Of a stretch of 5,354 nt of DNA, positions 1-5,354 are shown piece by piece. Source of the DNA: Acidobacteriota bacterium (GTDB taxonomy: Bacteria > Acidobacteriota > Blastocatellia > Pyrinomonadales > Pyrinomonadaceae); the NCBI GenBank assembly GCA_963169175.1, contig CAUJFK010000259.1:1-5354 (forward strand). Reading direction: 5' to 3'. Positions within the stretch are counted from its first letter, which is position 1. The number at the start of each line of letters is the position of its first letter. The translations under genes and the position numbers were made by a program. The notes beneath the pieces were generated by a model, which was not told where the DNA came from, made no database searches, and saw only the letters and a program-made list of their open reading frames with translations.

Positions 1-1
1 T

Positions 2-103
2 ACGTTAGACGTTTCGAAGAAAGGTCACTTCCTTCAGAATCTACCCTTGAGCGATGTTTTAGCCGGTTTGGAAGGCATCTCCGACAGCAGTGAGAGTGCA
101 TAG
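2..103 (+). CDS. C-terminal end of an unidentified protein (5' truncated by window edge)
   Basis: A frame open from the left edge (codons start at base 2) runs for 33 codons to a TAG at 101-103, 26 bp before the mreB start. The readable tail contains HFLQNLPLSDVLAGLEG and ends in a Ser/Glu-rich stretch (SDSSESA). I do not recognise the family, and no membrane segment or catalytic motif is visible in so short a piece. It may be the last gene of the preceding unit, or it may be co-transcribed with mreB given the short gap. The same-strand orientation and the stop placed just before mreB fit a real gene, but 33 codons could also stay open by chance. Confidence 0.45.
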   Translation, partial: TLDVSKKGHFLQNLPLSDVLAGLEGISDSSESA

Positions 104-129
104 GGCCCACATTCAGATAACTATCCGCA

Positions 130-1176
130 ATGGCATTAAAATCATTATTTAGTTTATTTTCCAGCGATCTTGCGATCGATCTTGGAACGGCAAATACGCT
201 TGTTTACGCCAAGGGACGAGGCATCGTGGTCAGCGAACCCTCGATAGTGGCCATCAATAAGGTCACAAATCAGGTCGAGGCGGTAGGCCGCGACGCTAAA
301 GAGATGCTTGGCCGTACACCGGGCAATATCGTAGCTATCCGGCCGATGAAGGATGGCGTTATCGCCAACTTCGAGGTTACGGAAAAGATGCTGCAGCATT
401 TTATCCGCAAGGCGCACAACGGCAAATCATGGGTCCGCCCGCGGGTCGTCATCGGCATACCGTCGGAGATCACGCAGGTGGAACGCCGAGCGGTCGAGGA
501 CAGCGCGTACCGTGCAAAAGCGTCGGAAGTTTATCTTGTGGAAGAAGCAATGGCGGCGGCGATCGGTGCTGGTCTGCCTATTACGGAACCGCACGGTAAC
601 ATGGTCGTCGATATCGGCGGCGGAACGACGGACATCGCCGTTATCTCGCTCTCGGGCATTGTCTATTCGCGTGCGGTCCGCGTTGCGGGCAACGAGATGG
701 ACGAGGCCATAACGCAATACATCAAGCGCAAGTACAATCTGCTGATCGGCGAACGCACGGCTGAGGCGATCAAGATCTCGCTTGGCAGCGGGTTCCCGCT
801 CGATGAACCGCTTTCAATGGACGTTCGCGGCCGCAACCTGATCGAAGGCATCCCGAAAACGATCACGATCACTGACGAAGAAGTGCGCGAGGCGCTGTCC
901 GATGCGGTCTCAACCATCATAAACGCCGTTCGTGTCGCGCTCGAGCGTACACCGCCTGAGCTTTCGGCCGATATCGTCGAACGCGGCATTGTTCTTACCG
1001 GCGGCGGCGCATTGCTAAAAAATCTCGACAAACGCCTCACGATCGAGACGGGCCTCCCCGTGGTCGTCTCAGATGATCCGCTGTCAAGCGTGGTACTTGG
1101 TACCGGCAAAATGCTCTCCGATTTCGAACTGCTCAAACGCGTAAAGTGGGATAATTCATTAATGACAGGTAGTTAG
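130..1176 (+). CDS. mreB: Rod shape-determining protein MreB (actin-like ATPase)
   Basis: MreB is the bacterial actin homologue. It forms ATP-dependent filaments on the inner face of the cytoplasmic membrane and organises lateral wall synthesis. The protein has 348 residues, the usual family length. Visible motifs in order are: a short amphipathic-looking N-terminus (MALKSLFSLFSS, residues 1-12) of the kind that anchors MreB to membrane in Gram-negatives; the phosphate-1 loop DLGTANT (17-23); the EEA segment with the likely catalytic Glu (138-140); the phosphate-2 loop DIGGGTTD (161-168); GERTAE (207-212); and the adenosine loop LTGGGALL (289-296). The ATG at 130 is the only start that keeps the complete N-terminus. 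No good Shine-Dalgarno sequence precedes it. The stop codon lies at the beginning of a heptad repeat array, and mreC follows 79 bp downstream. All nucleotide-binding motifs are intact, so the protein should be active. Confidence 0.98.
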   Translation: MALKSLFSLFSSDLAIDLGTANTLVYAKGRGIVVSEPSIVAINKVTNQVEAVGRDAKEMLGRTPGNIVAIRPMKDGVIANFEVTEKMLQHFIRKAHNGKSWVRPRVVIGIPSEITQVERRAVEDSAYRAKASEVYLVEEAMAAAIGAGLPITEPHGNMVVDIGGGTTDIAVISLSGIVYSRAVRVAGNEMDEAITQYIKRKYNLLIGERTAEAIKISLGSGFPLDEPLSMDVRGRNLIEGIPKTITITDEEVREALSDAVSTIINAVRVALERTPPELSADIVERGIVLTGGGALLKNLDKRLTIETGLPVVVSDDPLSSVVLGTGKMLSDFELLKRVKWDNSLMTGS

Positions 1177-1250
1177 TTCCGGGTTCCAGGTTCAAGGTTC
1201 CGAGTTGAAATCATTAACTCGGAACTGAAAACTCGGAACTCGAAACTTGG
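1172..1250 (+). repeat. Inverted array of 7-bp repeats in the mreB-mreC junction, with central hairpin
   Basis: The left arm is a run of heptads ending in GTT: GTTAGTT (1172), CCGGGTT (1179), CCAGGTT (1186), CAAGGTT (1193), CCGAGTT (1200). After a 9-nt spacer (1207-1215) comes the right arm, five heptads beginning with AAC: AACTCGG (1216), AACTGAA (1223), AACTCGG (1230), AACTCGA (1237), AACTTGG (1244). The arms are in register as a palindrome. The inner part is a perfect 10-bp stem, GTTCCGAGTT (1197-1206) with AACTCGGAAC (1216-1225), and the outer heptads pair imperfectly. No T-run follows the stem, so it does not look like an intrinsic terminator. The pattern resembles the heptanucleotide short tandem repeats described in cyanobacteria and some other phyla. 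Its function here is unknown. Confidence 0.85.
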
Positions 1251-1255
1251 AAAGG

Positions 1256-2146
1256 ATGGTCGAGCGTAGTCAGAAAGAAGTTTGGCGGATGACACCGTGG
1301 CTTGTCATCGTCCTGCTCCTGGGCAATTTTCTGCTAATGGCGTTTGACGCCCGGCAGGTCACCTCGGGCCAGCGGATCATTCGCGTGTGGGCACAGACCG
1401 CGGCGGATTTTGTTCAATCGCCTGTCACGTCATTGACCGCCGGTGTTACGAACTATTTCTCCTCGATCGCAAACTTGCGCTCCGCCCAATCCGAGAATGA
1501 TGCGCTGAAAGAAGAGGTCCAGCGGCTGCAGGTCGATCTGCAGGAGAGTAAGGACCTCGTCGCTGAGAACGAGCGGCTACGGGGCCTGTTGGATCTCAAG
1601 GAAGAAGGAAGGTACAAGACACTGTTTGCCCGCATCATCGGGCGCGATCCATCGATCTGGTTCGATTCTTCTATCGTCAACCGAGGCAGCATGAACGGCG
1701 TCAAACTTAATATGCCGGTCGTGACCAAGGACGGCCTCGTCGGCAGAGTAACGGCCGTCAGCCCGTTGACCGCGCAGGTCGATCTGATAACTCGTGATAA
1801 ATCGGGTGTCGGCGGCGTGGTGGGCGAGATCAGCGGCTCGAACGCACTTGGGGTTGTCGCGGGCTCCAGCAAAAGTAACCTTGTCGAAATGCGTTATGTC
1901 GCCGGCAGTATAGACGTACAGGTCGGCCAGGTTGTTTACACCAGCGGGCAGGACGGCATTTTCCCGCCTGGGTTAAAGATCGGTGAGATAGTTGAGGTCG
2001 TCAGCGGCTCTGCCACCACGCCGCACAAGATCTTTATAAAACCAAGCGCGGGTATCGATTCGATGCAGGAGGTCGCTATCCTGCTTTATGAGCCTCCGCA
2101 CCCGGAGGAGTTTGATCAGAAGCTGCCGAATGCGAGGAAGAAATGA
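1256..2146 (+). CDS. mreC: Rod shape-determining protein MreC
   Basis: MreC is a bitopic inner-membrane protein whose periplasmic domain binds and activates PBP2 within the elongasome. From the ATG at 1256 it has 296 residues. It shows a short basic cytoplasmic N-terminus, one membrane segment (about residues 14-30, rich in Leu/Val/Ile), a periplasmic coiled coil (about 70-115, with heptad-spaced Leu/Val and many Glu/Lys/Arg), and then the double beta-barrel MreC domain with KDGLVGRV (158-165) and IFPPGLKIGEI (235-245). The C-terminus ends in a short charged tail. The start is uncertain. A TTG at 1247 would add three residues but sits inside the last repeat heptad. The ATG at 1256 has GGAAAGG directly against it, too close for a normal ribosome binding site. 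An ATG at 1289 would still retain the membrane segment. mreD follows 53 bp downstream. Confidence 0.96.
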   Translation: MVERSQKEVWRMTPWLVIVLLLGNFLLMAFDARQVTSGQRIIRVWAQTAADFVQSPVTSLTAGVTNYFSSIANLRSAQSENDALKEEVQRLQVDLQESKDLVAENERLRGLLDLKEEGRYKTLFARIIGRDPSIWFDSSIVNRGSMNGVKLNMPVVTKDGLVGRVTAVSPLTAQVDLITRDKSGVGGVVGEISGSNALGVVAGSSKSNLVEMRYVAGSIDVQVGQVVYTSGQDGIFPPGLKIGEIVEVVSGSATTPHKIFIKPSAGIDSMQEVAILLYEPPHPEEFDQKLPNARKK

Positions 2147-2166
2147 GTGTCGCCAGGCGGGCTTGA

Positions 2167-2194
2167 AACCGTGAACGCGAAGCTCGAAACTATT
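2167..2194 (+). repeat. Degenerate heptad repeats in the mreC-mreD junction
   Basis: Four consecutive 7-bp units follow the same AAC-first phase as the right arm of the mreB-mreC array: AACCGTG (2167), AACGCGA (2174), AGCTCGA (2181), AACTATT (2188). AGCTCGA and the start of the next unit closely match AACTCGA in the earlier array. No matching left arm is obvious here, and only a very short GCTT/AAGC pairing (2161-2164 with 2180-2183) can be drawn. A T6 run (2193-2198) follows directly and abuts the mreD ATG. The similarity is visible by eye but the units are diverged, so a chance match is possible. Confidence 0.45.
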
Positions 2195-2199
2195 TTTTA

Positions 2200-2739
2200 A
2201 TGGGCCAGGTAAAGATCACAATTGCATTGATCCTCGCGATACTTCTGCAATGGACACTGCGGAACATAGCGGAGCCGCTTGCCTATATGGACCTTCCGCT
2301 TGTGATCGTGGTCTATGCCGCCCTGCAGCGTGACGCGATCAAGGCTATCCTTTTTGGTACATTTGCCGGGCTTGCGGTCGATGCCTTGAGCGGAGGGCTT
2401 TTGGGGTCGAATGCATTCTCGAAAACCCTTATTGCATATATAGTTTCTGAGATCGCGCGACGGGTTTACATGGACAACCTTTTGCTCCGGATTCCCGTCA
2501 TAGCGGGCGCGTGTTTGCTTGACGATCTGATGTATTTTGGCCTCCATGAACTGCTCGGCCAGCCGCCGCCCGGGCCGGTCCTTGAAACGGCCGCATACTC
2601 ATTGATCGGGACGACGATCGCCGGAACGGTCATTTACATCCTTTTGGATTACGTCCTGGTCGAAAAGAAGCGGACGCGGAAGCCGGAATTTTTCTCGAAC
2701 CGGCGGCAAACACGGCGAAAGAATCCGATACGGTTTTAG
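2200..2739 (+). CDS. mreD: Rod shape-determining protein MreD
   Basis: MreD is a small polytopic inner-membrane protein that works with MreC to tune PBP2/RodA activity. Sequence conservation in this family is low, so identification rests on size, topology, position and one signature. It has 179 residues (usual range about 160-180). About five hydrophobic segments are visible, near residues 5-20, 32-44, 48-64, 94-115 and 131-153. The family-type motif GLAVDALSGGLLGSNAF (57-73) is followed by TLIAYIVSE. The C-terminus (155-179) is strongly basic, as expected for a cytoplasmic tail. The ATG at 2200 is the first possible start, because an in-frame TGA lies at 2164-2166 with no start codon between. 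No Shine-Dalgarno sequence is visible; the start is preceded by a T6 run. Its place directly after mreC makes the call firm. Confidence 0.95.
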   Translation: MGQVKITIALILAILLQWTLRNIAEPLAYMDLPLVIVVYAALQRDAIKAILFGTFAGLAVDALSGGLLGSNAFSKTLIAYIVSEIARRVYMDNLLLRIPVIAGACLLDDLMYFGLHELLGQPPPGPVLETAAYSLIGTTIAGTVIYILLDYVLVEKKRTRKPEFFSNRRQTRRKNPIRF

Positions 2740-2792
2740 TACTCCGAGGTGCAGCGTGCAACTCAAGTCGGATCTTTGCCAGGAGGGAACCT

Positions 2793-2896
2793 CTTTTCGT
2801 GTATTTCGCGCTCTTATTTTCGTGAGTTTCGTGGTTATGCCGAAGCGCAACCTCGACCACGAAACACGCGAAAGGGAAGACGAAGATCACGAAAAG
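2793..2896 (+). repeat. Long imperfect inverted repeat of TTTCGTG / CACGAAA units between mreD and mrdA
   Basis: The left arm carries four TTTCGYG units, at 2795, 2804, 2818 and 2827 (steps 9, 14, 9). The right arm carries the complement: CACGAAA at 2858, CGCGAAA at 2867 and CACGAAA at 2888, plus diverged GACGAAG at 2880. The inner stem is a perfect 10 bp, GTTTCGTGGT (2826-2835) with ACCACGAAAC (2856-2865), around a 20-nt loop. The outermost 9 bp also pair, CTTTTCGTG (2793-2801) with CACGAAAAG (2888-2896). The middle is interrupted by mismatches and small length differences. As RNA it could form a long bulged hairpin in the mreD-mrdA spacer. There is no T-run after it, so it is not a typical terminator. 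Similar TTTCGTG-type dispersed repeats occur between genes in many environmental bacterial genomes (from memory); the role is unknown. Confidence 0.8.
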
Positions 2897-2938
2897 AAAT
2901 TGACGAAATGGATCGGGTAACCAATTGACTTGCGGCGT

Positions 2939-4840
2939 ATGAAGCTTAACGAACAGGGCCAAAATCTTTTTGCACGGATCGGAACTATCCAGGTCGTGGC
3001 TTTCGTTCTGCTTACTATCCTGGGTGTACGGCTTTACTATCTGCAGGTTGTGCAGGGTGCATATTGGGCCGAGCGGGCTGAGAATCAGCGGATACGGCTT
3101 ATCCCGATACCGGCCCCGCGCGGAGCAATATTTGACCGCAACGGAAAGATCCTTGTAGATTCCCGTCCGACCTACAACGTCGTCCTGTCGAACGAACCTC
3201 TCAAGAAACTCGATATCAACGACCGTGTCGAGGATTATGCACGCGGCCTCGGCCTGGAAACCCGCTATGTGGTCGAACGGCTGAACCTGATCAAAAAGCA
3301 GAACGACTTCGAAACGATGGTTTTGAAGGAGAACGCGACGATCGGCGACATAAGCTGGGTCGAATCGCACACGCTTGAATATCCCGAACTCCGCATTGAA
3401 CTCCAGCCGCAGAGGTTTTATCCGCTCGGCACCGTTATGGCCCACGTGCTTGGTTATGTCGGCGAGATCAGCCCAAAGCAGCTTGAATCCGAAGAGTGGA
3501 AAGCAAAGGGCCTAAGGCCCGGCGACATTATCGGCAAGGGCGGGCTTGAAGAGTATTACGATGAATTTTTGCGCGGCCGGCCCGGTTACCGCAAGGTGAT
3601 CGTTGACAGTCGCGGCCGCGTGCAAAGCGAGATCGAGGTCGTCCAGCCCCAGGCCGGCCAGGACCTTATCACGACGGTCGATCTGGACCTGCAGCTTGCG
3701 GCGGAGCAAAAATTGTCCGACACGCCGACAAAACGCGGCACCATTATCGCCGAAGACCCGAACAACGGCGAGATACTCGTGATGGCATCGCTTCCGTCGT
3801 TCGACCCGAACATTTTTGTCCAGGGAAGCAAAACGCCAGAAGGCCGCAAGCAGATCTCGGCTTATTGGCAGGATGAACAGCGGCCGCTTTTCAACCGGGC
3901 GATCCAGGGAAGATACCCGCCGGGTTCGACGTGGAAGATACCCGAATCGGTAGCCGGACTAGAGCAGGGCGTCATCACCGTTGCTCATTCGAATCTTGCG
4001 TGCGGCGGCGGTATCCAGATCGGGAATAAATTTACCCGCTGTATGGGCAACCACGGCTCGCCGCCGCTTGGCTATGCCATCACGCATTCATGCGACGGCT
4101 ATTATTACCGGCTTGCCCTGAAAATGGGCATTGAAGGGATCATAAAAATGGTCGAGAACTTCGACTATGACAAACGCTCGGGTATAGATCTTCCGAATGA
4201 GAAGATAAGCCAAACGCCAAAAAGCTGGAAGCCGATCATAGAAAAGCGCGAAGGTAAATGGAGCGATATCCGCACGGTGTATTCCGGCATCGGGCAGGAC
4301 ACGGTGGTCATTACGCCGATCTCGCATATCCGGGCGATCGCCAGCATCGGCGTTCGCGGCAGGATGTACACGCCGCACTTTCTAAAGGAATTCAAGACGA
4401 TCGCGGCAATGGGCGAAGAAGGCCAGGCCGGTTATTTCCCGGCCCGGCCGGCGTTCACATTTCAGCACCCGGAGCCGAAGATAATTGAGATGACGCCGGA
4501 GCAGAACGACCTGATCGTAAAGGGAATGTGGGGTGTGGTCAACGCTGGCGGAACGGCAACGTCGATCAAGATTCCGGGCTTTGACATTGCTGGAAAGACG
4601 GGAACGGCACAGGTAGCGGAATTGGGCAAGGATGTTGGGGCGAAGAAGGACCATGCGTGGTTCGCCAGTTTCGCACCGGCCGAAAAGCCTGAGATCGCTG
4701 TACTTGCTCTGGTCGAGAACGTCGGCTTTGGCGGCAGTTTTGCCGCCCCGGCGGTGAAGGGCGTTTATGAGGCATATCTTGCAAAACATCCGCGCGGAGA
4801 ACAACCGCCGATCGACGCAAAGCTGGTAGCAAAACGGTAG
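2939..4840 (+). CDS. mrdA: Penicillin-binding protein 2 (peptidoglycan D,D-transpeptidase MrdA)
   Basis: PBP2 cross-links new peptidoglycan strands in the lateral wall and is the partner of RodA and MreC. From the ATG at 2939 it has 633 residues, normal for the family. Features in order are: one membrane anchor (about 15-37); the class B PBP N-terminal block RGAIFDRNG (61-69); the pedestal/linker segment GKGGLEEYYDEFLRG (199-213); the catalytic SxxK motif S330-T-W-K333 in YPPGSTWK; the second motif S384-C-D386, the SxD form typical of PBP2; YSGIGQ (448-453); and the K553-T-G555 motif in AGKTGTAQ. All three transpeptidase motifs are intact. C355, C368, H372 and C385 line up as a possible metal site. 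A TTG at 2930 would add three residues; neither start has a clear Shine-Dalgarno sequence. It lies 199 bp after mreD across an inverted repeat, and rodA follows after 46 bp. Confidence 0.97.
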   Translation: MKLNEQGQNLFARIGTIQVVAFVLLTILGVRLYYLQVVQGAYWAERAENQRIRLIPIPAPRGAIFDRNGKILVDSRPTYNVVLSNEPLKKLDINDRVEDYARGLGLETRYVVERLNLIKKQNDFETMVLKENATIGDISWVESHTLEYPELRIELQPQRFYPLGTVMAHVLGYVGEISPKQLESEEWKAKGLRPGDIIGKGGLEEYYDEFLRGRPGYRKVIVDSRGRVQSEIEVVQPQAGQDLITTVDLDLQLAAEQKLSDTPTKRGTIIAEDPNNGEILVMASLPSFDPNIFVQGSKTPEGRKQISAYWQDEQRPLFNRAIQGRYPPGSTWKIPESVAGLEQGVITVAHSNLACGGGIQIGNKFTRCMGNHGSPPLGYAITHSCDGYYYRLALKMGIEGIIKMVENFDYDKRSGIDLPNEKISQTPKSWKPIIEKREGKWSDIRTVYSGIGQDTVVITPISHIRAIASIGVRGRMYTPHFLKEFKTIAAMGEEGQAGYFPARPAFTFQHPEPKIIEMTPEQNDLIVKGMWGVVNAGGTATSIKIPGFDIAGKTGTAQVAELGKDVGAKKDHAWFASFAPAEKPEIAVLALVENVGFGGSFAAPAVKGVYEAYLAKHPRGEQPPIDAKLVAKR

Positions 4841-4886
4841 GGCACGCAGGACGCATTGCGCAGATTCTAAGCCCGCGATAAACGAA

Positions 4887-5354
4887 ATGGTAGCGATAAT
4901 CGAAAAAAGAGACCTTCGCGATTTTGACTGGCTGACATCGCTGCTGGCGATCGCTATCGCCGGCTTTGGCGTTTGGCAGATCCACAATGCGTTGCCGACT
5001 GAAAGCTATTGGACCAAGCAGATATTTGGCCTTGGCATCGCGGTGGTTGCCTTTCTCGTGGTCGCGTTCAGCGATTATCGCTGGATCATCGATTCTGCGC
5101 CTTATTTTTATGTGTTCGGACTGGTGCTGCTCGCGTTGGTGCTGACGCCGCTTGGCGTCGAAGTAAACGGCCAACAGGCGTGGGTAAAGCTTCCGGTCGT
5201 GGGTCAATTTCAGCCGTCAGAGTTCATGAAGATACCGACCGTGCTGATGCTCGCAAAATATTTCGGCGCACGGCGCGGCGGTGAATTGACATTGAGAGAA
5301 GTGCTGATCGGCGGTGCCATCATGGCCGGGCCTATTGGCCTGATAATGCTCGAG
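4887..5354 (+). CDS. rodA: RodA, SEDS-family peptidoglycan glycosyltransferase (3' truncated by window edge)
   Basis: RodA polymerises lipid II into glycan strands in complex with PBP2. An open frame starts at the ATG at 4887 and continues without a stop to the last base, giving the first 156 residues; the family is usually about 360-420 long. The acidic/basic N-terminus (EKRDLRDFDW) is followed by hydrophobic segments near 16-34, 43-62, 71-88 and 138-155. The SEDS family block is clear: VNGQQAW (93-99), then QPSEFMK (109-115). The catalytic Asp loop lies beyond the window, so activity cannot be judged. In the block that usually reads G-x-x-R-W, this protein has Ala98 in place of the Arg. The ATG has no obvious Shine-Dalgarno sequence. 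The position 46 bp after mrdA is the standard gene order and supports the call. Confidence 0.95.
   Translation, partial: MVAIIEKRDLRDFDWLTSLLAIAIAGFGVWQIHNALPTESYWTKQIFGLGIAVVAFLVVAFSDYRWIIDSAPYFYVFGLVLLALVLTPLGVEVNGQQAWVKLPVVGQFQPSEFMKIPTVLMLAKYFGARRGGELTLREVLIGGAIMAGPIGLIMLE

Noticed and set aside
1197..1225. The 10-bp stem in the mreB-mreC gap considered as a rho-independent terminator.
   Set aside because: The stem is followed by TGAAAACTCGG, with no T-run, and the neighbouring genes belong to one functional operon.
1172..1250. The heptad array considered as a CRISPR array.
   Set aside because: Units are 7 bp with no unique spacers between them and the array is palindromic; there is no repeat-spacer structure and no cas gene.
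2161..2198. Possible intrinsic terminator between mreC and mreD (T6 run at 2193-2198).
   Set aside because: Only a 4-bp GCTT/AAGC stem can be drawn and it is not next to the T-run. The T-run directly abuts the mreD ATG in what should be one transcript.
2837..2920. 27-codon + strand frame (ATG at 2837, TAA at 2918) encoding a very charged peptide (Glu/Asp/Lys/His/Arg).
   Set aside because: It is the translation of the right arm of the inverted repeat. It has no ribosome binding site, and its composition follows directly from the repeat unit.
2908..2928. 6-codon mini frame ATG...TGA just before the mrdA start, considered as a leader peptide.
   Set aside because: No Shine-Dalgarno sequence, no codon pattern typical of attenuators, and this length is easily reached by chance.
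2900..2931. TTGACG (2900) and TTGACT (2926) considered as -35 elements of an mrdA promoter.
   Set aside because: No acceptable -10 hexamer lies at 16-18 bp spacing that would leave a usable leader before the mrdA start.
2630..3445. 271-residue open frame on the - strand across the mreD end, the spacer and the first part of mrdA.
   Set aside because: It is antisense to clearly conserved MreD and PBP2 coding sequence, matches no recognisable family, and part of it is a translation of the CACGAAA repeat (low-complexity His/Glu/Thr).
4382..5207. Two long - strand frames (201 and 213 residues) over the mrdA end and rodA start.
   Set aside because: They are shadows of conserved + strand genes in GC-rich codon contexts, with no domain visible.

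Overview
This window is a nearly complete rod-shape (elongasome) gene cluster on the + strand, in the classic order mreB - mreC - mreD - mrdA (PBP2) - rodA. The first four genes are whole and rodA runs off the right edge. A short open frame at the left edge is probably the tail of an unrelated upstream gene. Nothing on the - strand looks real: the long frames there are shadows of the strongly conserved + strand genes.

The source is a Gram-negative-type, rod-shaped bacterium with moderate GC. No taxonomic marker is present. The protein flavour, the heptanucleotide intergenic repeats and the weak ribosome binding sites would fit Acidobacteriota (for example Blastocatellia), but this is a low-confidence inference and a database search could change it.

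Layout: 2-103, C-terminal tail of an unidentified protein. 130-1176, MreB, the actin-like filament. 1172-1250, an inverted array of 7-bp repeats that fills the mreB-mreC junction and runs up to the mreC start. 1256-2146, MreC. 2167-2194, a degenerate copy of the same heptad pattern. 2200-2739, MreD. 2740-2938, a 199-bp spacer holding a long imperfect inverted repeat built from TTTCGTG / CACGAAA units. 2939-4840, PBP2 transpeptidase. 4841-4886, a 46-bp spacer without visible structure. 4887-5354, the first 156 residues of RodA.

The genes act together. MreB polymerises under the inner membrane. MreC and MreD link it to the wall machinery and activate PBP2. PBP2 (transpeptidase) and RodA (SEDS glycosyltransferase) form the core synthase that extends the lateral wall.

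The genes themselves are ordinary. The parts worth a second look are the junctions, since three of the four carry repeats that do not code for protein. Other points are a predicted Cys-Cys-His-Cys metal site in PBP2 and the lack of well-placed Shine-Dalgarno sequences at all five starts. I do not see a new biological system here.
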